Below, piece after piece: positions 26,001 to 34,498 of a stretch of DNA of 39,466 nucleotides. The position numbers and the translations under genes are program-made. The notes under the pieces are model-generated. The model did no database searches. It saw nothing but the letters and a program-made list of their open reading frames with translations, and had not been told where the DNA came from. How positions within the stretch are numbered: position 1 is the first letter of the stretch; the number at the start of each line of letters is the position of its first letter. Location of the stretch: assembly GCA_016178305.1 (NCBI GenBank), contig JACOTM010000090.1:1-39466 (forward strand), in the 5' to 3' direction. This stretch comes from Flavobacteriia bacterium. Lineage in GTDB: Bacteria; Bacteroidota; Bacteroidia; Flavobacteriales_D; Crocinitomicaceae.

Positions 26001-27171
26001 TTACTCAAAAAATAATACAACTTTAGCAACAGCGGCAGCAACAACAAATGCATTTACACCAACAAGTGCACAATGGCGTACAGAAACAATTGACTTAACA
26101 GCATATATTGGTCAAAGTAGTGTAATTATTGCATTTAGAAATGTGGCAGGCTATGGAAATAATTTATACATTGATAACATCAATTTAACAGGTGTTGCGA
26201 CACCACAAGCTCCTGTTGCAAGTTTTACAACAACTAATGCAAGTATTTGTGCAGGAAATTCAATTACATTCACCAATACCTCTACCAATACACCAACTTC
26301 CTACTCTTGGACTTTTACTGGTGGAAATCCTACAACATCGACTGCAACAAATCCAACTGTCGTATATTCAACAGCTGGAAATTACAATGTGTCTATGACA
26401 GCTACCAATGCGCAAGGATCAAATACTACAACGCAAACAAATTACGTAACTGTAAATGCCGTTCCTTCGATACCTACAATTACAACTAGTGGATCTACAA
26501 CTTTTTGTCAAGGAAACAATGTTGTACTAACCTCATCAGCTTCAACAGGAAATACATGGTCAACAAGCGCCAGCACTCCATCAATAACCGTTACAAATTC
26601 AGGTAATTACACTGTAACAACATCAAATGGTAGTTGTAGTTCGACATCAAGTTCAACAACAATAACAGTCAATCCTTTACCAACCATCTCTATGACTAAT
26701 TTCCCAATGGTTTGCGTTTATGCTACACCATTTACACTAACTGGAGCAACACCTTCAGGAGGAAATTATTCAGGAATAGGAATCAGTGCAAATACTTTTA
26801 ACCCAACAGTAGCTGGTATTGGAACACATTATATCACTTATAATTACACAGATCCATCAACAACATGTTCAAAATCAGATTCTGCAACCATTGTTGTAGA
26901 TGCTTGTTTAGGATTAGAATCCATGAATTCAACAACTTTCGATGTATTTCCAAATCCTAGTATTGGAACTTTGAATGTTGTTTCAAATAATATTCAAATC
27001 AACAATATTATAATTACAGATGAATTAGGTAAAATAATTAAGGTTATTTATCCTAAAAATGAAAATCAGATTGAAACTTTTTCATTAAATGAATTAGCTG
27101 GTGGTTGTTATACATTAATTTTTAATACTGCAGATTTTCAAAAATCAATCAAATATACGTTGATAAAGTAA
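23095..27171 (+). CDS. Large secreted Asp-box (BNR) and PKD protein with T9SS sorting domain
   Basis: 1358 residues. Signal peptide 1-23 (ends SLFSQ). About 115-760 form a beta-propeller-like region with at least ten Asp-boxes, for example KSINGGTSWT, KSTDGGATWN, RTADSGTTWT and KTTNSGTAWS (SxDxGxxW). Then a PKD-like domain at about 763-855, a MAM/choice-of-anchor-J-like domain at about 861-1035 (GFTSVTFPAINWTI ... NLYIDNINL), a second PKD at about 1038-1120, an Ig-like Ser/Thr-rich segment, and the type A sorting tail from about 1282 (FDVFPNPSIGTLNVV). This is the sortilin/VPS10-like 'exo-alpha-sialidase fold' class of gliding bacteria; without clear catalytic residues I do not claim sialidase activity. 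It is followed by a strong terminator. Confidence 0.9.
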   Translation: MKNLFHKGIIIFLLSIISSSLFSQSDSTNWVQLMQDPSANFYDVQKAFYKYWDGRKIEKGKGYKQFKRWEAYMTPRVYPSGDMKLPSKSYEMFQEWEANQSLNNNSSKTPTSVWTPLGPVGTATGGGAGRVNFIRFDPATSNTIYVGTPDGGLWKSINGGTSWTTNTDQLTVIGCSDIAINPSNTQIMYLATGDGDAGDSYSTGVLKSTDGGATWNTTGLSWSVSAGVRISKLLIHPSNPTILIAATSNGIYRTADSGTTWTQTQSTASFKDIEFKPTDPNTVYAAGSTVYKSTNNGVSWTQITSGLPTSGIERFALAVTEANAAYVYILGGRSSDQGLLGVYRSTDSGTTYTTMKGPTGPNLLGYDANGGDVGGQAFYDLTIAASPTAANTVIVGGVNIWKSTDGGTNWVLNAQWTGTGAPYVHADQHDLVFLPGSGTTYFAGCDGGIFKTTNSGTAWSDISANLTISQQYRLNLSASTEGLLVTGHQDNGINKYSGGAWSQIFGGDGMDCFIDRTNNSIIYSSYVYGDYSRSTNGGSSWTSINSGIPAGDWLSVWHQDPTTATTIYAGGRAAIYKTTNSGTAWSALGTPTGTGNIIEFAIAPSNNTIIYAVKENAISKSTNSGTTWTNITGTLPTSSAFTNVVVHNTDPNIVWITISGYNAANKVYKSTNGGTSWTNISTGLPNVPCNTIVFQNGGANDPVYIGTDIGVYYKDNTSGTWVSYFNGLPRVSIRDLEIFYPTGKLRAATFGRGTWETGLMTTGSYPPTAEFTGQQSACQGATITYTDASAFTPTSWSWSITPGTAGTDWSYVGGTSSTSQNIQVQFNTNGIYTIALTATNVNGSNTITKSNYTTINANITQALPISEGFTSVTFPAINWTIINSNASTTWTRSSSVGNAPSAGNSMFFNNFNINDSGDNDEVRLPKAIFTGLSSAQLTFDVAYAPYDATNYDGLEIAVSTNCGGTFTNVYSKNNTTLATAAATTNAFTPTSAQWRTETIDLTAYIGQSSVIIAFRNVAGYGNNLYIDNINLTGVATPQAPVASFTTTNASICAGNSITFTNTSTNTPTSYSWTFTGGNPTTSTATNPTVVYSTAGNYNVSMTATNAQGSNTTTQTNYVTVNAVPSIPTITTSGSTTFCQGNNVVLTSSASTGNTWSTSASTPSITVTNSGNYTVTTSNGSCSSTSSSTTITVNPLPTISMTNFPMVCVYATPFTLTGATPSGGNYSGIGISANTFNPTVAGIGTHYITYNYTDPSTTCSKSDSATIVVDACLGLESMNSTTFDVFPNPSIGTLNVVSNNIQINNIIITDELGKIIKVIYPKNENQIETFSLNELAGGCYTLIFNTADFQKSIKYTLIK

Positions 27172-27191
27172 AAATTAGAAAGCTGAATATC

Positions 27192-27225
27192 AAAAAAGGG
27201 GGAAACTGGCATTTCCCCCTTTTTT
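27192..27225 (+). terminator. Strong intrinsic terminator after the Asp-box protein
   Basis: A 14-base perfect stem, AAAAAAGGGGGAAA / TTTCCCCCTTTTTT, with a six-base loop (CTGGCA). The A and T runs make it effective in the forward direction. Confidence 0.93.
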
Positions 27226-27405
27226 CTTACCTAAAACTACTACTTATGAAAAAACGCTCTAAAATCTTCACTTAAAAATTACAAGTCATTTACTTTGCTA
27301 AAACTATAAACTTGTTTCTTTATTATACAACGGAGATGTCATTCAAAAATTACAGTTAGAATGATAATTTAACATTTATTTAGGATTTTATTTTTTAATA
27401 GCCGT

Positions 27406-27436
27406 TTTGATTTCTTACAAAAGGATTGTAATTTAG
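27406..27436 (+). promoter_or_regulatory. Promoter of the small lipoprotein
   Basis: TTTG at 27406-27409, exactly 19 bases, TAATTTAG at 27429-27436. The -33 box is perfect and the -7 box has one or two mismatches. It predicts a leader of about 13 bases before the ATG at 27457. Confidence 0.6.
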
Positions 27437-27456
27437 CACCTTAAACTGAAAACAAA

Positions 27457-27864
27457 ATGAAAATGCTTACAAAATTTCTTTCTTTCTTTATTCTAATTTT
27501 AACACTCTTAAGCTGCACGAAGGATCAAGGAAAAAATCCATCCATCCAATTTATAAATGCCTTGGATTATATTTCATCCAATGAAGCAATGGAGCCTGGA
27601 CAAGCTTTTAAAATAGGTGTCAATACTTTTAAGGCTGAAACCCATGTAAGTTTAAAAACTTTCAAGGTTACTAAATCTATTAATAATGGTGAAGCAGAAG
27701 AAGTTTTTTCTAAAAGATTGAGAAACACCGAAAAAGATGATTACAACTATTTATTACAAGGAAATGTTGGTTCTACATCTGGTCAAACAGAAAAATATAC
27801 TTTTACAGTTACCAATCGATATGGTACTACAAACCAAGTTTCTCTAACATTGTCTATATTATAA
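27457..27864 (+). CDS. Small exported lipoprotein of unknown function
   Basis: 135 residues with a lipoprotein signal: basic start MKMLTKF, hydrophobic core FFILILTL, lipobox LLSC with C20. After lipidation the mature part is about 115 residues, beta-rich, containing a stretch of FKVTKSINNGEAEEVFSKRL and ending TFTVTNRYGTTNQVSLTLSI, which suggests a single immunoglobulin-like sandwich. It would be tethered to the outer or inner membrane. ATG at codon 3 is an alternative start. It has its own promoter and is followed by a 354-base gene-free region. Not recognised as a named family. Confidence 0.8.
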   Translation: MKMLTKFLSFFILILTLLSCTKDQGKNPSIQFINALDYISSNEAMEPGQAFKIGVNTFKAETHVSLKTFKVTKSINNGEAEEVFSKRLRNTEKDDYNYLLQGNVGSTSGQTEKYTFTVTNRYGTTNQVSLTLSIL

Positions 27865-28218
27865 AAACAGTTACGCTTAATCTCTAACAATTATATGGAA
27901 AACCAACTTGTATTGAATAATCTCCATTCCATTTTCAAAATAATTGATTGGAGAAAATAGCTATCGTTTAGCTCGTAAACAATACTCGAAGTTAACGCTC
28001 CGAATAAAGAAGAAAGTCTCAAATCTAACATTTAGACTTCGGAACTAGGCAACTTGACATTTGAAGTCCAAAACCTGCCCACGACTGATGTCTGGAATCA
28101 AAACGGCTAGCCATTTTTATTTTTTGTTAATCTTAGAAACTCCTATGTTTGTTTTATCAAAAAAAAACATAGGAGTTACTTAGTTCAATTAAAATCTGAG
28201 AGTAAAATCAAACTAAGG
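27865..28218. other. Gene-free stretch with several inverted repeats
   Basis: Lies between the converging lipoprotein gene and the membrane-protein gene. Besides the 13-bp hairpin at 28138-28177, there is an imperfect AAGTCTcAAAT / ATTTAGACTT pair near 28018-28045 and a nearby GACTTC / GAAGTC pair. Nothing coding. It may be decayed repeat DNA or a structured 3' region. Confidence 0.45.
28138..28177. terminator. 13-bp perfect hairpin between convergent genes
   Basis: AACTCCTATGTTT at 28138-28150 and AAACATAGGAGTT at 28165-28177, loop of 14 bases with an A/T run. The position between convergent genes suggests a two-way terminator, though the T run sits inside the loop rather than after the stem. 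Confidence 0.5.
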
Positions 28219-28893
28219 TTATAACGCTCTTACATTTTCAGAAAAGAAAACACGATCTCGATTTACAGAAGATTCAATGACATCTTTGAAAGATTTTTTA
28301 TTTTTATCATCGATACAATTTTTAGGAAAAGTCAATTGTAAATCATCTTTATAATCAAAATAAAAAGATTCTGAATGCATACTCACCTCTCTTAAACCTG
28401 AAAAATAGAGTACTTTTACTTCACGATCTGCAACAACTATTGCTTGAGAAGTTACTCCTACTCTATATGTATTTCTAGACAAACCTATTACAATGAAAAA
28501 AAGACTATCAATTGTTCCGATAAATAATGCGACAGAAACTAACCAAGCTAAGGGACAAATACGAATAAAAACAAATCCAACAAAAGCCATAACCAAAGCT
28601 TCTAGTAACAAATAAGTATTCACTCTTTTCTTCCTTTCTGAACTTACTGATTCATTCCATTTATATTTTGTAATTGCATTTACCATTTTCATCCCCATCC
28701 ACCTTCTAACTGATCTCCGAAGAATGATTACGAAATATAGAATACCTATTACAAGAAACACTTCTTTTACATAAGGCAAGTGCAGCCCTGTTGTTTTAAA
28801 AAATTCTATTGGCATATCAAAACCCACATAGATTGAAAACAACATTGTTGGAAGACTCAACAATAAAAGAAGTATGTTTATAAATTTATTCAT
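28219..28893 (-). CDS. Hypothetical four-helix membrane protein
   Basis: 224 residues. Hydrophobic helices at about 5-25, 42-60, 91-112 and 117-137, with a basic loop (RRSVRRWMG) between the second and third. The last 85 residues are soluble: RVGVTSQAIVVADREVKVLY, SGLREVSMHSESFYFDYKDD, and a Lys-rich end. That part resembles the PH-like or YcxB-like domains that follow membrane helices, but this is only a shape match. It overlaps the DUF349 gene by 8 bases and is likely co-translated with it. Confidence 0.7.
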   Translation of the reverse strand: MNKFINILLLLLSLPTMLFSIYVGFDMPIEFFKTTGLHLPYVKEVFLVIGILYFVIILRRSVRRWMGMKMVNAITKYKWNESVSSERKKRVNTYLLLEALVMAFVGFVFIRICPLAWLVSVALFIGTIDSLFFIVIGLSRNTYRVGVTSQAIVVADREVKVLYFSGLREVSMHSESFYFDYKDDLQLTFPKNCIDDKNKKSFKDVIESSVNRDRVFFSENVRAL

Positions 28894-30595
28894 TCGGAAT
28901 CATCTTGATTTTACGTGCCATCTCATCGATTTTACGTTTCGTATATTCTATTTTCTTTTCAACTTCCTTTTTCATTTCATTTGCTCCTTTTGATTTAGCA
29001 AAGAAACCTAAATTATTTTCGTATTGAATAATATCTTGCTTCAACGTCTCAATTTGTTTACGCAAGTCATATTTTTCTTTTTCTAATAATTTACCAGCAT
29101 TTGGGCTTGATTTGATGGTTTCAATTCGAGATTGAAACATCACTTTTTCTTTCTCTTCACCTTCTAATTTTAAAGATTGATAATGCTTATCGATTGCATT
29201 TTTATAAGCATTGTAAATCGCATCTTTTTCTTTTACAGGAACATGCCCAATTGCATTAAATGTATTTGTAAATTCTTTTAAATCAGTTATCGCTTGCTGC
29301 TTATTTTCAGAAATAACATAATTTTCAATTGTTGAAATTAAATCTTGTTTTGCAATAAGATTCGTTTCATTTAATTTATCTTGTTCGTTGTAAAAAGCTT
29401 GTTTTGCATTGAAAAACGCATCACAAGCTGCACGAAATTCTTTCCAAAGTCGTTGTTCGTTTCTTTGCCCAGCATTTCCTAATTCTTTCCATCTTTTTTG
29501 CAAAGTAATTAGTTGTTCACTTGTTTTTTTCCAATCCGTAGAAGTCTTCAAATTATTCGCCTGATCAATCAAAGATTGTTTTTTTTCTGCGATTGCATCA
29601 AAAGTAACTCTAATAGTATCAAAAAAAGCTTTTTTCTTAGCGAAAAAATTATCACATTCCATTCGGAACAAGTGCCAAACTTCTTCATTTTCTTTTTTCG
29701 GTCCAAATCCAATTTGCTTCCAAACTTCTTGTATTTTTAATAATTCCTGCGTTTTTTCTTCCCAATCTTTCGTTGAGTTCATTGCTGCCAGAGAACCGTT
29801 AAATTCAATCGTTTTATTTAATAAAGCATTTTTTTTATCTAAATTATCCGCTTGTAAGGTTCTTTTTTCTTCGTAAAATTTATTAATTCTATCGTAAATG
29901 TTTCGAACAGCTTCTAAATATGATGCTTTAATTTCTTCCCAACGCTCTTTATTGACAGGTCCAATTTCATCCCATTCGTTTTGAAAGGTTTTAATTTGGC
30001 CTTCAATTTCACGAACAGATTCAACAGAAACTAAGTTTTTAATTTTCTGAATTACTTCTAATTTAACTTGTTCATTTCTATGGAAGTCGTGTTCTTTCAA
30101 TTCTCTATAAATTTTCATATTATAGAAAAAATCTTCTAATAAACGAGAATATTCAGCTTGAATTTCAGCTCTTTTTTCTCGTTCAATTTCACCAATTGAT
30201 TTCCAAGTCTCATGAATTTCTTTATAAGCATTGAAAGCCGCTCCAATATGTTCTTCGTTTGCTATTAATTCTTTCAATCTAGAAATTAATGATCTTTTTT
30301 GTTTTAGATTTTCAGTTTGAATAGCCTTTTTAGTATCCATTGCAACAGACCAAGCACCTCTAAATTCTTTGAAAACTTCATAAAATTCATTTCTAATCGG
30401 ATCATCTTCACGAACATATTCTACATCTTCACCATTAGCTTTCGCTTCTAAAATAGCAACTTGTTTTTTTCGCTCATCTTCCAATACGAAATCATCGAAT
30501 CGAGTTCTTAATTCATTTACTTCACGGTTAATTGAAAGTTTATCTTCATTGCTAACCAATGTTTTCAATTCTTCTAAAAATGCTTGTTTTTCCAT
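28886..30595 (-). CDS. DUF349 repeat protein
   Basis: 569 residues, soluble, highly charged, mostly helical. Five DUF349-type repeats can be followed by their WxxIG hallmark: ETWKSIGEIE, NEWDEIGPVNKERW, EVWKQIGFGPKKENEEVW, KRWKELGNAGQRNEQRLW and NTFNAIGHVP, each followed by an F/Y-rich helix such as CDNFFAKKKAFFD. A C-terminal coiled coil (about 510-565, MKKEVEKKIEYTKRKIDEMA) ends it. DUF349 proteins form long spectrin-like helical rods; function is not established. Downstream of the PfkB gene by 22 bases and overlapping the next gene by 8, so probably mid-operon. Confidence 0.9.
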   Translation of the reverse strand: MEKQAFLEELKTLVSNEDKLSINREVNELRTRFDDFVLEDERKKQVAILEAKANGEDVEYVREDDPIRNEFYEVFKEFRGAWSVAMDTKKAIQTENLKQKRSLISRLKELIANEEHIGAAFNAYKEIHETWKSIGEIEREKRAEIQAEYSRLLEDFFYNMKIYRELKEHDFHRNEQVKLEVIQKIKNLVSVESVREIEGQIKTFQNEWDEIGPVNKERWEEIKASYLEAVRNIYDRINKFYEEKRTLQADNLDKKNALLNKTIEFNGSLAAMNSTKDWEEKTQELLKIQEVWKQIGFGPKKENEEVWHLFRMECDNFFAKKKAFFDTIRVTFDAIAEKKQSLIDQANNLKTSTDWKKTSEQLITLQKRWKELGNAGQRNEQRLWKEFRAACDAFFNAKQAFYNEQDKLNETNLIAKQDLISTIENYVISENKQQAITDLKEFTNTFNAIGHVPVKEKDAIYNAYKNAIDKHYQSLKLEGEEKEKVMFQSRIETIKSSPNAGKLLEKEKYDLRKQIETLKQDIIQYENNLGFFAKSKGANEMKKEVEKKIEYTKRKIDEMARKIKMIPNE

Positions 30596-30617
30596 AACGC
30601 AGATTTTATTTTAGGTT

Positions 30618-31547
30618 TTACCCTACAGTTTGTACCATTTCAAAATTTGTCAAAGAAACGAATTCTTCAATTCTATCTTCCACTTCTTGTTTCGTAATAT
30701 TTAATAATTTTTCTGTTCCAAATTTCTCAACACAAAAAGAGGCTAATGCTGATCCAGTAATAATTGCTCTTTTCATATTTTCAAACGAAAGATCATTCGT
30801 GCTCGCTAAATACCCGATGAAACCACCCGCAAATGTATCTCCTGCTCCCGTTGGATCAAATACATCCTCCAAAGGTAAAGCCGGAGCAAAAAATACTTGG
30901 TCATTATGGAATAACAATGCGCCATGCTCTCCTTTTTTGATAATCAAATAGCTGGGTCCCATTGCACGAATTACTTTAGATGCTTTTTTCAATGAATATT
31001 CTCCAGACAATTGACGTGCTTCTTCATCATTGATAATCAACACATCTACCATACTGATTGTTTTTTTCAAATCATCCATCGCAATGTCCATCCAAAAATT
31101 CATGGTATCCATCGCTATTAATTTTGGACGTGCCTCTAAACGTTCAATCACTGAACTTTGAACTTGAGGACTTAAATTTCCTAACAATAAATATTCAACA
31201 CCTTGATAACTTGTTGGAATAATTGGATCAAAATGCTCTAAAACATTTAATTCAGTTACTAATGTATCTCTTGAATTCATATCGTTGTGGTAACGACCTG
31301 ACCAAAAAAATGTTTTTTCGCCTTGTTTTATTTGTAGCCCCTCCAAATTTACTCCTTTAGAAGCTAATGTATCTAACATTTCTTTCGGGAAATCTTCCCC
31401 TACCACAGAAACTAATTTTTGATTTTCTTCGTAAAATGAAGCTGATAACGCAATGTATGTCCCCGCTCCTCCTATGATTTTATCGGTTTTACCGAATGGT
31501 GTTTCGATCGCGTCGAATGCCACACTTCCAACTGTTAGTAAACTCAT
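30618..31547 (-). CDS. PfkB/ribokinase-family sugar or nucleoside kinase
   Basis: 309 residues from ATG 31547 (MSLLTVGSVAFDAIETPFGK). The frame extends to 31577, but that ATG lies inside the promoter's -7 box. PfkB hallmarks: GGAGTYIALSASF near the start and the ATP and catalytic signature DPTGAGDTFAGGFIGYL near 237-253, with the catalytic aspartate in GAGD. The family phosphorylates sugars or nucleosides such as ribose, fructose or adenosine; substrate cannot be fixed from the sequence. It heads the unit kinase, DUF349, membrane protein. Confidence 0.92.
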   Translation of the reverse strand: MSLLTVGSVAFDAIETPFGKTDKIIGGAGTYIALSASFYEENQKLVSVVGEDFPKEMLDTLASKGVNLEGLQIKQGEKTFFWSGRYHNDMNSRDTLVTELNVLEHFDPIIPTSYQGVEYLLLGNLSPQVQSSVIERLEARPKLIAMDTMNFWMDIAMDDLKKTISMVDVLIINDEEARQLSGEYSLKKASKVIRAMGPSYLIIKKGEHGALLFHNDQVFFAPALPLEDVFDPTGAGDTFAGGFIGYLASTNDLSFENMKRAIITGSALASFCVEKFGTEKLLNITKQEVEDRIEEFVSLTNFEMVQTVG

Positions 31548-31574
31548 GTACTCTTTTTGTTTTTTTAAGTGTTG

Positions 31575-31605
31575 CAAAATTACTGAAAATTACTGTAAAA
31601 TCAAT
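31575..31605 (-). promoter_or_regulatory. Promoter of the PfkB operon
   Basis: Minus strand: ATTG at 31605-31602, 19 bases, TAATTTTG at 31582-31575. The leader is about 20 bases to the ATG at 31547, which settles that start. Confidence 0.65.
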
Positions 31606-31628
31606 AGATTAGAAGAAAAAGATGTCAG

Positions 31629-31646
31629 GGCGAATTGCAATTCGCC
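31629..31646. repeat. 18-bp perfect palindrome, REP-like
   Basis: GGCGAATTGCAATTCGCC is its own reverse complement. Outer bases TGTC...GGG and CCC...GACA add a weaker flanking inverted repeat. GC-richer than its surroundings. It matches a repeated intergenic motif I recall in Bacteroidetes genomes, between the divergent PfkB and AsmA genes. Confidence 0.6.
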
Positions 31647-31769
31647 TTTATCTTCTCCCCGACAATTTATCTCACATTTTCACGTTAATAAATTTAGAGA
31701 CTCCGTAATTATTAAGCAACATTTCAATTTAACTTTACGAGTTAACACAGTATTAAATTCAATTCTCTA

Positions 31770-34460
31770 ATGGAATCCGAAAAGGTTAAAAAATCGATCT
31801 CAAAACGAATCCTAAAATTTGGAATGTGGTTTTTCGGAATTATTCTGAGTATCATGTTGTTGATTTCTGCTGGACTGTATTTTTTCAAAGACGATATTTG
31901 TGGATACGTGATTAAACAAGTCAATCAAAACTTAAAAGCAAAGGTATCCGTTTCCGAAGTTGATTTAGCTTTTTGGGGATCATTTCCTAATTTATCTGTT
32001 GATTTTAATGAAGTTTTTATCCAAGATTCCTATCAAAATTCAACTCTAAAAGATACGCTCCTTTTTTCTGATCAAATTCGTTTAAAATTTAATCCTTTAG
32101 ATATTTGGAATGAAAAATACAATGTCAAACAAATTGAAATAGCCCCAGGTACATTAAAGCTAAAAATCAATAAAGCAGGTAACATTAATTATGATATTTT
32201 TAAAAAATCATCCGATACAACTGCTTCAAAATTTAAATTGAATTTAAAAGAAGTAAACATAGAACAAATTCGGTTTTCTTATAAAAATTCTTTGACTCAT
32301 CAGTATTATGCTTCTACAATTCATCAATTAGATTTAAATGGTGCATTTACTGAAAAACAATTTACGCTTCAAAGTCAAATCAATATGCATATCAATCAAA
32401 TTAAAAGTGGTGATGTTGCATTAATTTCAAATAAAGATTCTCATTTCAACATTGCAATTTCTGTGAATCAAGAAACGGGGAATGTTCTTATTCCTCCATG
32501 CACTATTTATATTGCCAACCTACCTTTTGATTTAAATGGAAAAGTCACACCCAAAAATTTAAACTTTAATATCCAAGCAAAGGAATTGGAATTGGTTGAT
32601 GTAGCAACAAACTTTACACATAGTTCTCTAGAGAATATAGACAAATTTGGCGGCTCAGGAACGGTCCATTTTAAACTTGCAATTGCTGGGAAATTAGAAA
32701 AAAATGCTCCTACCAATATTGATTGTGATTTTGGAATTCAAAATGGCTCATTAATTGAACCAGCAAAAGGTTTAAAATTAAATAACATAAAATTAACTGG
32801 AAAATATTCAAATTTAAACGGAACGGAAAATGAATATGTTAAACTATCAAACATTTCTTTCTCTAGTCCTGGAGGTCCTTTTGCGGCAAATATTTTAATA
32901 ACCCATTTTGAAGCCCCAATTATTCAAGGGAATGCTCATGGAAATATTGATTTAACTGTTGCCAATGGGATTTTAAAATTAACAGAAATTCAAGAGGTTA
33001 ATGGAAACATTAAATTAAACAGCTCTTTTTTAGTTGAAACCATTTACGATGAAATAGGTCGATCAAAATTAAATTTGGAAAAATGCGAAGGTAACATTGA
33101 AATGCAAAACATCACACTTCAATTAATTAATGACAAAAGAAAATTTAGAAATGTTAAAGGAAGTATTTACTTACGTGATAATGAAGCAGGGATCGATAAT
33201 GTTTCCTTAAATGTTGGTACTTCGGATTTAAAAGTGGATGGCGTTTTTCAAAATATTATTGGCTTTGTTCGAGGTGAAAATAATCTCAATGCCAATGTAG
33301 CTATTCAAAGTAATTATGTCAATGTGCAAGATTTAAGCACAGAAACAAAACAAGAACAAATCTCAGATGGTCGGAATTGGATATTACCCATTGAATTGGA
33401 AGGAAATATGGATGTCAATGTGCAAGAATTAAAATATGAAAAACATTTATTTAAGTCGCTCCGAGGAAATTTCACAATGAAAAATAGAATGATTCATTTT
33501 CCTGAATTAACCGTTTCGAATGCTAACGCAAATATTAGAGGAGGATTAATTATTGAAGAAAGGACTCCTGAAATATTTACAATAGCAACAAAAGCAACTT
33601 CCGATAATGTTGAAATGAAACCATTATTCAAAGAGTGGGAAAATTTTCATCAAGAAATTATTACTGAAAATAATATTTTTGGAAAGATTCGGGTTTTTCT
33701 AGAATTTGAGGCACCATTTGATTTAAGGTCTGGAATTGTCGAAAAAGAAATCAAATCAAAAATTCAATTACGTATTTCAGATGGTCGTTTGAAGAATGTT
33801 TTAGCCTTTAAATCTATTACGGAAAGCATGAAAAATTCTTCTGCTAAATTCATTTTAAACAAAGAAAACATCAATGAATTTGAGAAAAAACTATTGGATT
33901 TAAAATTCGAAAATTTTGAAAATACCTTCTTGATTCGAAATGGAAAATTAGAAATCCCTTCCATGACCATTTTATCAAATGCATTGGATATCAAACTTGA
34001 AGGAATTCATGATTTCAACAACACGATTGATTACCGTTTTGCTTTTCGTTTTAGAGAATTAAAACAACAAAAGTCAGAGGAAGAATTTGGAGAAATAATT
34101 GATGATGGGACAGGAGTTAAATTATTTGTCCGAATGACTGGAAATATGGATAACCCAAAAATTGTTTGGGATAATGCTGCAAAAAAACAACAAGCAAAAG
34201 AAAATCGGGAAGCAGCGAAACAAGATGCTAAATCTATTTTAAAATCTGAATTTGGTTTATTTAAAAATGATTCAACCGTGAAAAATTTTAACCCCATAGT
34301 TAAACCTAAAGAAGAATTAAAAATTGAATTCGGACCAGATAAACCCTTGGATTCAAAACAAAAAGATTCTAAAAAAGATTCTAAAATCAACAAAACGCTT
34401 AATAAGTGGAAGCAAGAAGCAGGAAAAGAGAAGAAAGAGGAGTTTGAGGATATTAATTAG
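31770..34460 (+). CDS. AsmA-family inner-membrane protein
   Basis: 896 residues. One membrane helix at about 14-36 (MWFFGIILSIMLLISAGLYF) follows a short basic tail; the rest is a long periplasmic beta-rich chain of repeating motifs (NVKQIEIAPGTLKLKINKAG, then two further copies of the chorein-like groove pattern). It ends in a Lys-rich region (KDSKINKTLNKWKQEAGKEK) after an AsmA-like C-terminal domain around 700-810. AsmA-type proteins bridge the inner and outer membrane and move phospholipids. Divergent from the PfkB operon. The frames on the other strand at 32507, 33764 and 34031 are shadows. Confidence 0.87.
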   Translation: MESEKVKKSISKRILKFGMWFFGIILSIMLLISAGLYFFKDDICGYVIKQVNQNLKAKVSVSEVDLAFWGSFPNLSVDFNEVFIQDSYQNSTLKDTLLFSDQIRLKFNPLDIWNEKYNVKQIEIAPGTLKLKINKAGNINYDIFKKSSDTTASKFKLNLKEVNIEQIRFSYKNSLTHQYYASTIHQLDLNGAFTEKQFTLQSQINMHINQIKSGDVALISNKDSHFNIAISVNQETGNVLIPPCTIYIANLPFDLNGKVTPKNLNFNIQAKELELVDVATNFTHSSLENIDKFGGSGTVHFKLAIAGKLEKNAPTNIDCDFGIQNGSLIEPAKGLKLNNIKLTGKYSNLNGTENEYVKLSNISFSSPGGPFAANILITHFEAPIIQGNAHGNIDLTVANGILKLTEIQEVNGNIKLNSSFLVETIYDEIGRSKLNLEKCEGNIEMQNITLQLINDKRKFRNVKGSIYLRDNEAGIDNVSLNVGTSDLKVDGVFQNIIGFVRGENNLNANVAIQSNYVNVQDLSTETKQEQISDGRNWILPIELEGNMDVNVQELKYEKHLFKSLRGNFTMKNRMIHFPELTVSNANANIRGGLIIEERTPEIFTIATKATSDNVEMKPLFKEWENFHQEIITENNIFGKIRVFLEFEAPFDLRSGIVEKEIKSKIQLRISDGRLKNVLAFKSITESMKNSSAKFILNKENINEFEKKLLDLKFENFENTFLIRNGKLEIPSMTILSNALDIKLEGIHDFNNTIDYRFAFRFRELKQQKSEEEFGEIIDDGTGVKLFVRMTGNMDNPKIVWDNAAKKQQAKENREAAKQDAKSILKSEFGLFKNDSTVKNFNPIVKPKEELKIEFGPDKPLDSKQKDSKKDSKINKTLNKWKQEAGKEKKEEFEDIN

Positions 34461-34498
34461 AAGGAGATTTTGAATTTTGGATTAAACAAAAAAATTAT

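Noticed and set aside
34031-34393. 120-codon minus-strand frame within the AsmA-like gene
   Set aside because: Ser/Phe-rich antisense shadow of a Lys-rich coding region.
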